DNA from: Pseudomonadales bacterium
Lineage (GTDB): Bacteria; Pseudomonadota; Gammaproteobacteria; Pseudomonadales; Pseudohongiellaceae
Assembly: GCA_012103535.1 (NCBI GenBank)
Contig: WLWQ01000003.1
Location: 124,001-188,000, forward strand
Length of the DNA stretch: 64,000 bases
Direction of reading: 5' to 3'
The notes under the pieces were generated by a model, which saw only the letters and a program-made list of their open reading frames with translations, searched no databases and was not told where the DNA came from. Below are positions 17,692-26,623 of this stretch, in pieces. The position numbers were made by a program, and so were the translations under genes. Numbering within the stretch: the stretch's first letter is position 1; each line of letters opens with the position of its first letter.

Positions 17692-18881
17692 GTCAATCCA
17701 AACTTTGGTCGCAACCTAGTACCCAGTACACTGCCAGCAAAAGCTGCAGCAAACCAGAGCCAACCATGCAAGCTGGTTGAACCTATTCCACTGAAGTAGG
17801 CGCCGATATTACAACCGAATGCGATGCGCGCGCCGTAGCCTAACAATAGTCCACCGATAACAGCCGCCATTACGTGGCCCATTGGCAGTTTAGTTGAAGG
17901 TGAAAACTTACGGGCTAATGCGGCCGCCACCAGTGCTCCTAGCATAATGCCAATATTCATCACCGAAGTGACATCGTTAAAAATGCTTTGATCGAGTGAG
18001 GCAGCGGGACCGGTTCGACTCCAATAGGGCCATAGCGATACGTCGAGTCCAACAACACCGGCAATTTTAGCTCCCCAGAGAGCGAAAGCTGAAGTTACAC
18101 CCCAGGGTCTACCTGCAAGTACTAAAGTCGCAACTTGAACCAGAACCAGGGCAAGCGCTCCGGCAATCAATGGCCAGGGGCCACGCAATATTGAAAAATT
18201 TGAACGTGGTTCGGTTATGACTTCTCTGTGTCTTTTCTTTTCGTAGAGCACGGTTGCGTACCAGACAGCACTGAATAGTAAAAGACTTCCAACTATTCCA
18301 CCTATGACGCCGAAGCTTTGAGACAAAGCGATTGGTGGGACACCTGGCACTCCCTGCCAGAGCTGCCACTGCCAGGTTCCAATTAGCGATCCGGCAATAA
18401 ACGAAGCGAGGGTGATTAGCATGCGTGTATTTCCACCACCGGCAGTAAATAAAGTTCCAGAAGCACAACCGCCACCTAATTGCATGCCTAATCCAAACAT
18501 GAATGCTCCGCAAATTACGGCGACATTAAGCGGTGCTACTGATCCTCTTATATTGGTTCCAAATATTTCACCCTGTGCAATAAGCGGTGTGAACACTAGA
18601 ACAGTGACGGCAAGCATTATCATTTGAGCTCGCAGACCTGCCCCTCTGCCCGTGTTGGCCACTTCGCGCCAGGCTGCGGTAAAACCGAAAGCGGCGTGAT
18701 ACAAAATAACGCCAGCTCCAAGTCCAACAATGAACAAGGCGCCCTGGCGCCAACCGTAATTGATCTCCAGAAAGAGAAAGAGTAGGAGGCTAAGAATGGC
18801 ACCGACACCTAGAGTTCGGCGATTGCGAATTAATACTGAAAGGTCGATATCAGTTCTGGATAATGTTGTATCGGAGTTCAT
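17688..18881 (-). CDS. YeeE/YedE family (TsuA-like) sulfur-compound transporter
   Basis: 397 residues with about 10 transmembrane segments in two homologous halves, as in thiosulfate transporter TsuA. The repeated family motifs carry conserved cysteines: GGGCASGTLFTAGGG in the first half and GCNIGAYFSG in the second; such cysteines pass thiosulfate through the pore in TsuA. It is the only gene in its transcript. A role in thiosulfate or other sulfur import is inferred from family; its position before the amine dehydrogenase/sulfite oxidase operon is suggestive. Confidence 0.9.
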   Translation of the reverse strand: MNSDTTLSRTDIDLSVLIRNRRTLGVGAILSLLLFLFLEINYGWRQGALFIVGLGAGVILYHAAFGFTAAWREVANTGRGAGLRAQMIMLAVTVLVFTPLIAQGEIFGTNIRGSVAPLNVAVICGAFMFGLGMQLGGGCASGTLFTAGGGNTRMLITLASFIAGSLIGTWQWQLWQGVPGVPPIALSQSFGVIGGIVGSLLLFSAVWYATVLYEKKRHREVITEPRSNFSILRGPWPLIAGALALVLVQVATLVLAGRPWGVTSAFALWGAKIAGVVGLDVSLWPYWSRTGPAASLDQSIFNDVTSVMNIGIMLGALVAAALARKFSPSTKLPMGHVMAAVIGGLLLGYGARIAFGCNIGAYFSGIGSTSLHGWLWFAAAFAGSVLGTRLRPKFGLT

Positions 18882-19096
18882 GGCCGTCCCCGTTTATTGT
18901 GTTTATAAGACAAGTATACGTAGAACCGATTAAGGGGGAAATTGATTAAGCGCAGATGGCAGTCATTAGTCGATTTAAAATTTGGATTAGCTGCAGAAAT
19001 ACCACTAGACCCAAAAAGTCATCGGAATAGACGGGGATAGAGCCAATTTCTCTATTTTGCGATACACTCTGAGGTCCTGATAAAGAGACGCGAACG

Positions 19097-19123
19097 CTCA
19101 CGCCCTGGTGAGTGTGGAAGGAG
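19097..19123 (+). promoter_or_regulatory. leader hairpin and strong ribosome binding site of the amine dehydrogenase operon
   Basis: CTCAC (19097-19101) can pair with GTGAG (19108-19112), extended by two more pairs after a mismatch, directly upstream of GGAAGGAG (19116-19123), eight bases before the ATG. Confidence 0.4.
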
Positions 19124-19130
19124 AAAAATA

Positions 19131-20228
19131 ATGCGCTTTATCTCCAGAATTGCTCTAAGCCTAACGCTATTTGCACCCCTGGCTTTTGGGCAAATCCCCC
19201 CAGAAGAAATTTATGTACAAACCATGCCTGAACGCGGCGAAAACTGGTTCATCGGCACGACTGGCAGTGGTGGCTATATCTTCGATGCAACCACCGGTGA
19301 AATGCAGGGAATGCTTTCACTATCCCGCTACACACCCGCAGTGACACACTATTGGCCGCGACGGGAGTTTTATGCAGCAGAATCGTATCTGTCGCGTGGA
19401 GTCTATGGTGATCGCACTGATATAGTCGCAGTTTATGACTATGAGAATTTAAGCCCGATCGCCGAAATCGAAATTCCGAACCATATAGCGCGACTGCAAG
19501 TTCGCAGTCATCTTGGATTATTAAACAACGGTCGTCATCTCGCCGTTCTGAATATGAACCCAGGGCATTCGGTAACGATTGTTGATGTGGAAGATCGAGT
19601 CTTCGTTTACGAAGCTTCTACTCCAGGATGTGCAGTCCTCATGCCCATCGCTGAAAATGACTTCATGCAAGTTTGCGGTGACGGCACTGTTCAGCTTATT
19701 CAATTAGATCTTAGCGGCTTCGAAGAAAACCGAGTGCGCAGCGATGTCTTCTTTAACGTAATTGAAGATGCGGTATTCGATCGCGTTGCATCTAGTGATG
19801 ACGGTTGGTGGCTTGTTACCCATAGAGGAGTGATATTTCACGTTAGCACAGATGATGACGAGATTATTGTCGAAGACGGTTGGAAACCCCATCTCGAAGG
19901 AGAAGAGGCCTGGCAACCCGGCGGCCGTAATGAAATCATCACGGCCCATCATGAAACAGGTCTTATTTATGTTGCTATGCATGAAGGTGCAATTGACACA
20001 CACCACGAACCTGGCACAGAAATTTGGGTAATCGACTCAAACACACAACGGCGAGTCGGTAGAATTCCAATGGATCCCCCGGCGAACAGCATCATGGTAA
20101 CCCAGGAGGCTGAACCGAAACTTCTGGTAGCAGATGCACAAGGTGGTAGTCACGTATACGACGCTCTTTCTTTTATTAAAGAGCGTTCAATCCGAATTCC
20201 TGACTCCACGCATTTTGAGGATTTCTAA
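19131..20228 (+). CDS. mauB: TTQ amine dehydrogenase large (beta-propeller) subunit
   Basis: 365 residues with a signal peptide (RFISRIALSLTLFAPLAFG). The mature protein matches the amine dehydrogenase heavy-chain family, a seven-bladed propeller that clamps the quinone-bearing light subunit in the periplasm. Recognisable family pieces are YVQTMPERGENWFIG, NNGRHLAVLNMNPGHSVTIVDVE and STPGCAVLMP. It is slightly shorter than the usual 380-410. It opens an operon with mauE, mauD and the light-chain gene, the standard order of mau and aau clusters, so the family call rests on both sequence and context. Primary amines, possibly aromatic, are the expected substrates. Confidence 0.88.
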   Translation: MRFISRIALSLTLFAPLAFGQIPPEEIYVQTMPERGENWFIGTTGSGGYIFDATTGEMQGMLSLSRYTPAVTHYWPRREFYAAESYLSRGVYGDRTDIVAVYDYENLSPIAEIEIPNHIARLQVRSHLGLLNNGRHLAVLNMNPGHSVTIVDVEDRVFVYEASTPGCAVLMPIAENDFMQVCGDGTVQLIQLDLSGFEENRVRSDVFFNVIEDAVFDRVASSDDGWWLVTHRGVIFHVSTDDDEIIVEDGWKPHLEGEEAWQPGGRNEIITAHHETGLIYVAMHEGAIDTHHEPGTEIWVIDSNTQRRVGRIPMDPPANSIMVTQEAEPKLLVADAQGGSHVYDALSFIKERSIRIPDSTHFEDF

Positions 20229-20236
20229 CGCACACA

Positions 20237-20803
20237 ATGATTGATCCCGTTATTCAATTATTAATCTCAATCGGATTCAGCCTGCTGTTTATAGTTGCGG
20301 GCCTGCACAAGCTGGGTAATCGATTGCGCTTTCAGGGCATCATCGAAGCTTATCAAGTAGTGCCAAAAAGTTGGGTACCACTGCTGGTGATTAAAATCGG
20401 TGTGATTGAAACCGCCTTGGGAATTGCCTGGCTGATTGGTAACTCCGTGTTGGTTCCATTGCTAAGCGCAGTGTTACTGAGTTCTTACATTCTAGCCATC
20501 TCGCTCAATCTCTATCGCGGAAGAACTTATATTGATTGCGGTTGTGGCTTTTCGGCATTCGCAGGGAAAAAAGAAATAGATGCAGGAATTCAACAACTTT
20601 CATTTGGCCTGGTGCTTCGAAATTATTTGCTAATCGCGCTGGCTCTTATAGCAGTATTACCATCCACAGGAAGAGTGTTAGGTACAATAGATTTTTTTGG
20701 GATCACAGTTGGTTTAATTAGTCTGCTGCTTATTTACAGTGCGGTTAATCAGCTGCTAAGTAATCACAATGCCATCGGTGCCTGGAGGAATGTTAGTGGT
20801 TGA
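20237..20803 (+). CDS. mauE: MauE-like membrane protein for amine dehydrogenase maturation
   Basis: 188 residues with four to five transmembrane segments of the MauE/DoxX type. MauE is required for disulfide formation and stability of the amine dehydrogenase light chain. The conserved pair in YIDCGCGF (Cys-Gly-Cys) is the likely redox site. The start is eight bases after mauB stops, and the gene overlaps mauD by 35 bases. Confidence 0.87.
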   Translation: MIDPVIQLLISIGFSLLFIVAGLHKLGNRLRFQGIIEAYQVVPKSWVPLLVIKIGVIETALGIAWLIGNSVLVPLLSAVLLSSYILAISLNLYRGRTYIDCGCGFSAFAGKKEIDAGIQQLSFGLVLRNYLLIALALIAVLPSTGRVLGTIDFFGITVGLISLLLIYSAVNQLLSNHNAIGAWRNVSG

Positions 20804-21443
20804 AGCACTTGTCATTTCTAATATCGTACTTTGGCTTATCGTCGTGATGTTAGCCCTGTTGGTATTTGCACTGACCAGACAGATCGGAATTCTCCACGAG
20901 CGGGTTGCACCGGCGGGTGCATTGCAACCTACATCGGGACCGAAAGTGGGCGAACTCACTACCGAGATATCACTTACTGCCTTGGATGGAAGCAAACATC
21001 GAATCGGCGGTACTGAAGGCAATGGGCTTGCATCCTTTATACTGTTTATTTCTCCTACCTGCCCAGTATGTAAATCTTTGGTTCCTACAGCAATATCGTT
21101 GGCAAAATCAGAAGCCAATCGAATGCAGTTACTGTTTGGCAGTGATGGCGAAGAGATTGATCAGCACAAACAATATGTGAAAGATTTGAAGATTGAAGAT
21201 TACCCTTATTTCGTTTCCCAAGCACTTGGCATGACTTATCAAGTTAGCAAGCTTCCATTTGCGGTTCTTATTGGCGCCGATGGAACTTTACAAAGCAAAG
21301 GCTTAGTTAATACACGGGAACACCTAGAAAGTTTAATTGAATCCATGGACAGTGGCATTGCGACGGTGCAGGAATACGTTAATGCTCAATTAGATTCCGA
21401 TGATTCAGAATATACGGCTTCAGCAGTGGAACAACACTCATGA
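20769..21443 (+). CDS. mauD: MauD-like thioredoxin-fold protein for light-chain disulfide formation
   Basis: 224 residues: an N-terminal transmembrane anchor (about 10-35), the conserved RQIGILHERVAPAGA segment, then a periplasmic thioredoxin/TlpA-like domain with active site CPVC (in SPTCPVCKSL). MauD works with MauE to shuffle the six or more disulfides of the light subunit. The ATG at 20769 overlaps mauE; another ATG at 20790 directly follows GGAGGA, too close for normal initiation, so the upstream one is kept. The stop overlaps the next start as ATGA. Confidence 0.9.
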   Translation: MPSVPGGMLVVEALVISNIVLWLIVVMLALLVFALTRQIGILHERVAPAGALQPTSGPKVGELTTEISLTALDGSKHRIGGTEGNGLASFILFISPTCPVCKSLVPTAISLAKSEANRMQLLFGSDGEEIDQHKQYVKDLKIEDYPYFVSQALGMTYQVSKLPFAVLIGADGTLQSKGLVNTREHLESLIESMDSGIATVQEYVNAQLDSDDSEYTASAVEQHS

Positions 21444-21973
21444 ATATAGAAAAAGTATTTGATAGGACCTACTACTGGATCGATGACAATGCGCGCCGCA
21501 CGAGCCTGGCATTAGCGCGTAAATTATCGAGAAGAAATTTCTTATCCAGGTTAGGCATGTTCATAGCTGGCGCGGCTTCGTTTCCATTACTGCCAGTGGC
21601 TCGTTCTTTCGCACAGGATTCTGTGGCAGAAGTTGGCGATCCGCAAAGCTGTGATTACTGGCGCTACTGCGCAATGAGTGGAACCCTCTGCTCCTGTTGT
21701 GGTGGTTCTTACAGTTCCTGTCCACCGGGTTCCGAAGCTTCGCCGATTACCTGGGTTGGAACTTGTACAAACCCCGTAGATGGTCGTGCTTACTTAATGT
21801 CGTATAACGATTGTTGCGGCAAGGCTGTGTGTGCCCGCTGCGGTTGTCATAATACCGAAGGTGATAAGCCTGTTTACTTTAACAGTAATAGCAGCACAGT
21901 TTTATGGTGCTTCGGCACTGAGAATACCAGTTATCATTGCACCGTTTCCCTGGTACTTGGTGTCTCTGACTAG
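21440..21973 (+). CDS. mauA: TTQ amine dehydrogenase light subunit, aromatic amine dehydrogenase-like
   Basis: 177 residues. An extended leader with a twin-arginine-like SRRNFLSRLG precedes the mature chain, which starts near residue 60. Aligned without gaps to Paracoccus methylamine dehydrogenase (from memory), Trp105 and Trp156 correspond to TTQ residues Trp57 and Trp108 (same 51-residue spacing) and Asp124 to catalytic Asp76. There are 14 cysteines instead of 12; the extra two (Cys87 in CSCCGG and Cys131 in AVCARCGC) are those of aromatic amine dehydrogenase. The position of Asp32, Asp in both known enzyme types, is Ser80 here. TTQ formation normally needs the dihaem enzyme MauG, which is not in this operon. 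Confidence 0.92.
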   Translation: MNIEKVFDRTYYWIDDNARRTSLALARKLSRRNFLSRLGMFIAGAASFPLLPVARSFAQDSVAEVGDPQSCDYWRYCAMSGTLCSCCGGSYSSCPPGSEASPITWVGTCTNPVDGRAYLMSYNDCCGKAVCARCGCHNTEGDKPVYFNSNSSTVLWCFGTENTSYHCTVSLVLGVSD

Positions 21974-22004
21974 ATTCAATAAATACCTATAGAAAAGTAG
22001 TCCG

Positions 22005-22427
22005 ATGGTTAAAAAAATTGGTTTAGTTGCATTATTAGTAGCACTGCTTTCATCCAGTGTGTTTGCAGCGAGCCCACGAATTAACTACTTGTTGTACTGC
22101 AGCGGTTGCCATCGCCCGTTAGGTGAAGGCAATCCACCTAATGTGCCAACCTTGCACAATGAACTAGGAATGATGATGAGTGTGCCGGAGATGCGTGGGT
22201 ATTTGGCACGCGTACCTGGTTCGGCCCATGCACCGATTACGAATGCTGAACTGACCGATGTGTTGAATTGGATGCTTGAACAATTTAATGCAGATACCCT
22301 ACCGAAAGATTTTGAAAAACTGACCGTAGATGAAGTAACAAAAGCACGGGCAGAAATATTGGCAGATCCCAATAAGTACCGAGCAGATTTTTGGAAACCC
22401 TATGATTTCTCAGAATTTGAAGAATAA
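22005..22427 (+). CDS. periplasmic mono-haem cytochrome c
   Basis: 140 residues with a signal peptide (VKKIGLVALLVALLSSSVFA) and one haem-attachment site CSGCH at about residue 30; Met residues in LGMMMSVPEMRG are candidates for the distal ligand. It lies between the amine dehydrogenase light-chain gene and a sulfite-oxidase-type enzyme. It could accept electrons from either, as a SorB-like partner or as the amine dehydrogenase electron acceptor. No amicyanin gene is present, so a cytochrome acceptor is plausible. Confidence 0.87.
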   Translation: MVKKIGLVALLVALLSSSVFAASPRINYLLYCSGCHRPLGEGNPPNVPTLHNELGMMMSVPEMRGYLARVPGSAHAPITNAELTDVLNWMLEQFNADTLPKDFEKLTVDEVTKARAEILADPNKYRADFWKPYDFSEFEE

Positions 22428-22447
22428 GAAGAAGCGAGGACAAAACA

Positions 22448-23611
22448 ATGACTGACGAAAAAATGAACCGCCGTGACGCCATTAAGAAAACTGTAAACTC
22501 CGGTGTGGCACTTGGCGCCGTAGCGAGTATGCCTCATTGGATTTTACCTGCACTTGCACAAGGTGAAGAATTAGTTCCTTTTACCGATATGCCCGAAGAT
22601 TTCAGTCGGGGACCGGCGCGACCCGGCGGTACACACTTCTTAGACACTCGCATGATCGATGATTTCTACACCGACAATGAAGACTTTTATGTGGTGCAAC
22701 ATTACGGCCAACCCGAACTGGACCTCGATAACTTTCGCCTGAGAGTCACGGGTTTAGTCGGACAGGAACTCGAACTCTCCCTGAGTGATTTGCAGTCCAT
22801 GACACAATTTGAGGTTGACGCTGGTTTCGAGTGTGGCGGCAATCGGGCTTCACTGTTCCACGGACTAATTGGAAATGCCCGTTGGCGCGGCGTTGCTTTG
22901 CGCAATATTTTGGGCGAAGCAAGAATCCTGGAAGGAGGTGAAGAAGTCGTATTCTTTGGTGGCGATATCGGTGTTGAAGAAATTCGCGAAACAGAAGTCG
23001 AACAAGCGTTTGCCCGCAGCCTGCCAGTCTCCGAAGCTATGCGTTCGGAAAATATGCTGGCGCTGGAAATGAATGGCGAGCCCTTACCCCAAATTCACGG
23101 CCGTCCTGTTCGTGCGTTGATTCCGGGTTACTATGGTGTGGCTAATGTGAAATGGCTGGTTCAAATCCATGTGCAGGATCGACGCTATATGGGTAGGTTC
23201 ATGGGGCGCGATTATGTGACACTGAAAAAGGAAGTAGTTGGTGGTCAGGATCGTTGGGTAGAAAATTCAGTAACAAAGATTCAATTAAAATCTTCCGTAG
23301 TGCGAGTCACGAAGTTAGGAGATACCCATAAGATCACTGGATTCGTATTGAACGACGGGACACCACTCAGAAATGTCGAAATAAAAATAGATGACGGACC
23401 CTGGCAAGAAGCGAATATCGATTCGCGCTCAACACGTTATTCATGGAAGTTGTTCACACTCGATTGGGATGCGTCTCCCGGCGATCACACATTGATTTCA
23501 AGAGTTACCGATATGAACGGCAACGTTCAATTAACTACTGAAGAAATGCCGGAAAAAGTAAGTCGTTGGGAAAACTACGCTCAATTTCCACGCACGATTA
23601 GTATTACGTAA
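22448..23611 (+). CDS. sulfite oxidase-family molybdopterin oxidoreductase, Tat-exported
   Basis: 387 residues. The leader MNRRDAIKKTVNSGVALGAV with Arg-Arg fits Tat export of a cofactor-loaded enzyme. The Mo-pterin domain (about 60-270) holds the molybdenum-ligating Cys in FECGGNRASLF and the family segment IHGRPVRALIPGYYGVANVKWL. A C-terminal Mo-co dimerisation Ig-like domain follows (about 280-385). The cytochrome just upstream gives a SorAB-like pair, so sulfite oxidation is the first hypothesis; its placement in the amine dehydrogenase operon allows another substrate. Confidence 0.88.
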   Translation: MTDEKMNRRDAIKKTVNSGVALGAVASMPHWILPALAQGEELVPFTDMPEDFSRGPARPGGTHFLDTRMIDDFYTDNEDFYVVQHYGQPELDLDNFRLRVTGLVGQELELSLSDLQSMTQFEVDAGFECGGNRASLFHGLIGNARWRGVALRNILGEARILEGGEEVVFFGGDIGVEEIRETEVEQAFARSLPVSEAMRSENMLALEMNGEPLPQIHGRPVRALIPGYYGVANVKWLVQIHVQDRRYMGRFMGRDYVTLKKEVVGGQDRWVENSVTKIQLKSSVVRVTKLGDTHKITGFVLNDGTPLRNVEIKIDDGPWQEANIDSRSTRYSWKLFTLDWDASPGDHTLISRVTDMNGNVQLTTEEMPEKVSRWENYAQFPRTISIT

Positions 23612-23689
23612 CAAGAAAGCAGTCAGACAGTCTGAAAGGGATAGTAGTGTTAGGAAAGTGTACTGCTTGATGAGTACAGGTAAAAGGCT

Positions 23690-24115
23690 ATGAATCTTTC
23701 AGAGGATTTTCATGCTGATCTTGTTCAGATTAGAAATGAGTTGCACGCCGATTTTGTCATTATCAGTCAGATAGCCGGAACTGAATATACGGTACTGGAT
23801 ATCGCATCTGATTTCGAAGTGATCACCAAGGGCCAACAGTTCGTTACCGAAGACACTTTCTGTAATGACGTGGTGAATACTGGGAAGATGATACGGTATG
23901 CACATGTTGGTAGTGTACATGAACTAACTTTGCATCCAGTTTACACAGCGATGCAGTTGGAAGCCTATCTTGGTCTACCGCTCTTTCATGAAGATAAAGT
24001 GGTGGGCACACTTAATTTCTCTTACTACGACCCACGCCAACCGGATTTCACGGATGAAGAGATTGAAAAAGCTTTGGAGTTTGCGACTCGAATTGAATCG
24101 GCGATTTCGATCTAG
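23690..24115 (+). CDS. single-domain GAF protein
   Basis: 141 residues forming one GAF sensory domain: HADFVIISQI, QQFVTEDTFCNDVVNTG and LEAYLGLPLFHEDKVVGTLNFSYYDPRQPDF fit the family pattern (long stretch given by key parts). No output domain is attached. It lies 78 bases after the molybdoenzyme and ends at the shared terminator, so it may belong to the operon and report redox or ligand state. Function unknown. Confidence 0.8.
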   Translation: MNLSEDFHADLVQIRNELHADFVIISQIAGTEYTVLDIASDFEVITKGQQFVTEDTFCNDVVNTGKMIRYAHVGSVHELTLHPVYTAMQLEAYLGLPLFHEDKVVGTLNFSYYDPRQPDFTDEEIEKALEFATRIESAISI

Positions 24116-24125
24116 AAAGTAGTTT

Positions 24126-24165
24126 CGCAGCACATGAAATGTGCTGCGAGTTTTCTACATTTTTT
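24126..24165 (+). terminator. intrinsic terminator between the GAF and cold-shock genes
   Basis: Perfect 10-base inverted repeat CGCAGCACAT (24126-24135) / ATGTGCTGCG (24139-24148) with a GAA loop, followed on the plus strand by AGTTTTCTACATTTTTT. The T-rich side favours ending of the plus-strand transcript; the stem may also stop the convergent gene. Confidence 0.8.
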
Positions 24166-24373
24166 AAACGGCGATTATGTTTTCCGCTTGAGGTCCTTTT
24201 TCACCTTGAGTTACAACGAACTCAACTTGCTGACCTTCGGCTAAAGTCTTATAGCCTGTGCCTTCAATATTGCTGTGGTGAGCAAAAACGTCTTTTCCAG
24301 ATTCTCTCTGAATAAACCCAAATCCTTTCTGTTCGTCGAACCACTTAACGGTTCCTGTAATTTTGTCTGACAT
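24164..24373 (-). CDS. cold-shock protein (CspA family)
   Basis: 69-residue single cold-shock domain with both RNA-binding motifs: [15 protein letters not shown] (RNP1 region KGFGFI) and DVFAHHSNI (RNP2). These proteins melt RNA structure and bind single-stranded nucleic acid. The gene has a 200-base upstream region without other genes, consistent with a structured leader. Confidence 0.96.
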   Translation of the reverse strand: MSDKITGTVKWFDEQKGFGFIQRESGKDVFAHHSNIEGTGYKTLAEGQQVEFVVTQGEKGPQAENIIAV

Positions 24374-24402
24374 AGTTTAATACCTATAGTAAATATAATT
24401 AG

Positions 24403-24418
24403 CTCGCACTTCTGCGAA
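24403..24418 (-). promoter_or_regulatory. leader hairpin upstream of the cold-shock gene
   Basis: On the minus strand TCGCA and TGCGA pair around a four-base loop, 30 bases before the start codon. The AT-rich leader 24374-24570 otherwise shows nothing I can name. Confidence 0.35.
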
Positions 24419-24574
24419 CGACGGGCATGAAATCGGGCAATTACTTATAAACGACAGGACGAAGTGAATCTAAGAAAACGACGAAATGGGGAGAATAAAT
24501 AAATGGTACTGTTTCAAGCTGGCAGCACAATACATAATGAGAAATAGGACGTCAACTACTTTTATATTAATGAC

Positions 24575-25234
24575 TTACATATTTCTTTTGAATTGAAGAA
24601 TCTTGCCCTTAAATTTGTCAGAATTTGACTCGAAGTCAGAAAATGGCATCTGATTAGCCTCGAAGCCCAGTGACTCCATCCTGAAGATAAAATTTTTCCG
24701 ATATCCTCTGCCAGCTTCCACAATGATTATTTCGCTTTTCGGCTTGGCGAAATGTTGAATAAACATGGATAGGCTTTTGGAATGTGGTCGTTCGTAGAGT
24801 AAGTCGCTGCCAATTATTAGATCGAATTGACCGAATTCTTCGCTTTGATCATCTTCCCAGGCAGTTCTGAAAAAGGGAATGTGTCGACCATTATTCAGTT
24901 GGGTATTGTGTTGCAAATAGTCTCCAGCAGATGGGTGAACGTCAGTCGCTGAGATATCTGCGTGTCTTTCGTTTAATACCAAGCTCGCTAATCCAACCCC
25001 ACACCCTATCTCAAGGACGCGAAGACCGTCGATCCGATAGTCAGTCATTAGCTCAGCTAGAATTTCTCCTGATTGCCAAACTAAACCAAAGAGCGGCCAA
25101 CTGGCGGAAGAAATACCAATCGATTCCGCTTCTCCATGTAAATCATCGAACTGTGTTTTATCGCGAAGACACCTGTAATGAATATCGCGTTTACCAATCT
25201 CTGCCGTCTGGTATCGATACCTTAATGCGACCAT
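24575..25234 (-). CDS. SAM-dependent methyltransferase (lysine/METTL-type seven-beta-strand)
   Basis: 219 residues from the ATG at 25234; a TTG 21 bases upstream is the longer alternative. I prefer the ATG because relatives begin near LRYRYQTAE. Motif I is VLEIGCGVGLASL (about residue 78), followed by DISATDVHPSA and the post-motif FDLIIGSDLLYERP, which resembles the D/N-x-Y pocket of the methyltransferase_16 group that methylates protein lysines. Target unknown. No operon partner. Confidence 0.8.
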   Translation of the reverse strand: MVALRYRYQTAEIGKRDIHYRCLRDKTQFDDLHGEAESIGISSASWPLFGLVWQSGEILAELMTDYRIDGLRVLEIGCGVGLASLVLNERHADISATDVHPSAGDYLQHNTQLNNGRHIPFFRTAWEDDQSEEFGQFDLIIGSDLLYERPHSKSLSMFIQHFAKPKSEIIIVEAGRGYRKNFIFRMESLGFEANQMPFSDFESNSDKFKGKILQFKRNM

Positions 25235-25350
25235 TAGTAATCCAATAGTGACCAATAATAAATTGGGGAGTGAGTTCGGTAGTACGAACTTACCTTAAAC
25301 TATCGGCTAAGGCACCTAAAACATTGTTATTCAAGAAATGAGAAACCTGC

Positions 25351-25653
25351 TTAATTGCTTGCTTCCGCTTGCCACAAATACAATGGCAGGGCTAGTGACA
25401 ATCCTATTGTGAGATTCAAAACAATAAAGAGCCAGGGTTTGGGACCTTCCTTTCTGGAGAACATAAATATCCAAAATACAAATGAGCTTATGAATAGATC
25501 TGATGCAAAACCGGAGGATGCCCCATTGGAATACAATGCCTGAGCGAACGCAATTGCATCGAATCCTTCGCTACCAAAAAACCCTATGAAGAAGTAAATA
25601 GGCACTGCAGCACCTAGCACTGCCATAATCAAGTAAACAGTCTTTCGATTCAT
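25351..25653 (-). CDS. DUF2834-type small membrane protein
   Basis: 100 residues with three hydrophobic segments (about 5-25, 50-64, 72-92) and the conserved FWIFMFSRKEG turn after the second segment, the pattern of DUF2834 proteins. Function unknown. It is not tightly linked to its neighbours. Confidence 0.75.
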   Translation of the reverse strand: MNRKTVYLIMAVLGAAVPIYFFIGFFGSEGFDAIAFAQALYSNGASSGFASDLFISSFVFWIFMFSRKEGPKPWLFIVLNLTIGLSLALPLYLWQAEASN

Positions 25654-25756
25654 TGTTTATTCACACCCTTAACGTTGCTGATACAGGAGACAATTGTCGG
25701 TCATCAAGGAATTGATTCAATTACCTCTGAGGTAATGGGAATATGTGTAAAGTATT

Positions 25757-26620
25757 TTAGTTCTGTAGTAATTGGCAGGTTTCGCTAAGCACTTGTCCGC
25801 ATTCGCTTTCAATTTTCAAACTGAACAAATCATCGCAACGGGTTACTCCCTGATTAATACACCCGATTGGCATCCCTCTTTGGTCAGCGATTTTACAAAA
25901 TCGAAAACTGGAGTAAACCGTCAGCGAAGAACCAACTACAAGTACGGCACTGGCATCGAAAAGCTCTTTATAAAGTTCATCAACGAACGGTTTGTCAATG
26001 AAGCCACCATAAAACACAACATTTGGTTTAAGCATGCCATCGCACTTCTCGCAATGCGGAATCTTGGTTGCACCGATAAGCCCTCCTTTGACTTCAGCGT
26101 CACCGTCAGGATTAAGTAGAACTTTCGATTTTTCGACTTCGGTCAAATGGGGATTGTATTGTGCTAACCAAGATTGAATGTCATCCCGCATAACAATCGC
26201 ACCACAATCTAAGCATATTACCTGATCGAGCCGACCATGAAGATCGTAGCTGTTCTTGTGGCCTGCCTTCTGGTGTAGCCGATCAATATTCTGAGTAACT
26301 AGGGTTCGAATAAATCCCTGGGTTTCCAAATCAACAAGTGCATGGTGGGCTGTATTAGGAATCGCATTGCTGACTGCAGGCCAGCCGACAAAACTTCTCG
26401 CCCAATAGTGCTGCCGTGTAGATTCAGAATTAATAAAGTCGGCATTTTGGATAGGTACATTGCTCTTCCAGGTTCCATTGTCGTCACGATAAGTGGGAAT
26501 GCCCGATGCCTGACTAATTCCTGCCCCGGTAATGACAAATACTTGTTTGTTTTTTTCAAAGAAATCGGTGAGGCTCCCTATGTCCGAATCCGCAAATGAA
26601 ACTGAAGTCGTGTTTTCCAT
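25757..26620 (-). CDS. NAD-dependent deacylase, sirtuin (Sir2) family
   Basis: 287 residues. The NAD-binding loop VITGAGISQASGIPTYRD, the catalytic TQNIDRLHQKAGH with active-site His in YDLHGRLD, a zinc-binding set (CLDCG and CEKC) and the second NAD segment VVGSSLTVYSSFR are all visible. Sirtuins remove acyl groups from protein lysines using NAD+. The start is three bases after the stop of the upstream alkylsulfatase gene, so the two are translationally linked. Confidence 0.93.
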   Translation of the reverse strand: MENTTSVSFADSDIGSLTDFFEKNKQVFVITGAGISQASGIPTYRDDNGTWKSNVPIQNADFINSESTRQHYWARSFVGWPAVSNAIPNTAHHALVDLETQGFIRTLVTQNIDRLHQKAGHKNSYDLHGRLDQVICLDCGAIVMRDDIQSWLAQYNPHLTEVEKSKVLLNPDGDAEVKGGLIGATKIPHCEKCDGMLKPNVVFYGGFIDKPFVDELYKELFDASAVLVVGSSLTVYSSFRFCKIADQRGMPIGCINQGVTRCDDLFSLKIESECGQVLSETCQLLQN

Positions 26621-26623
26621 GAC

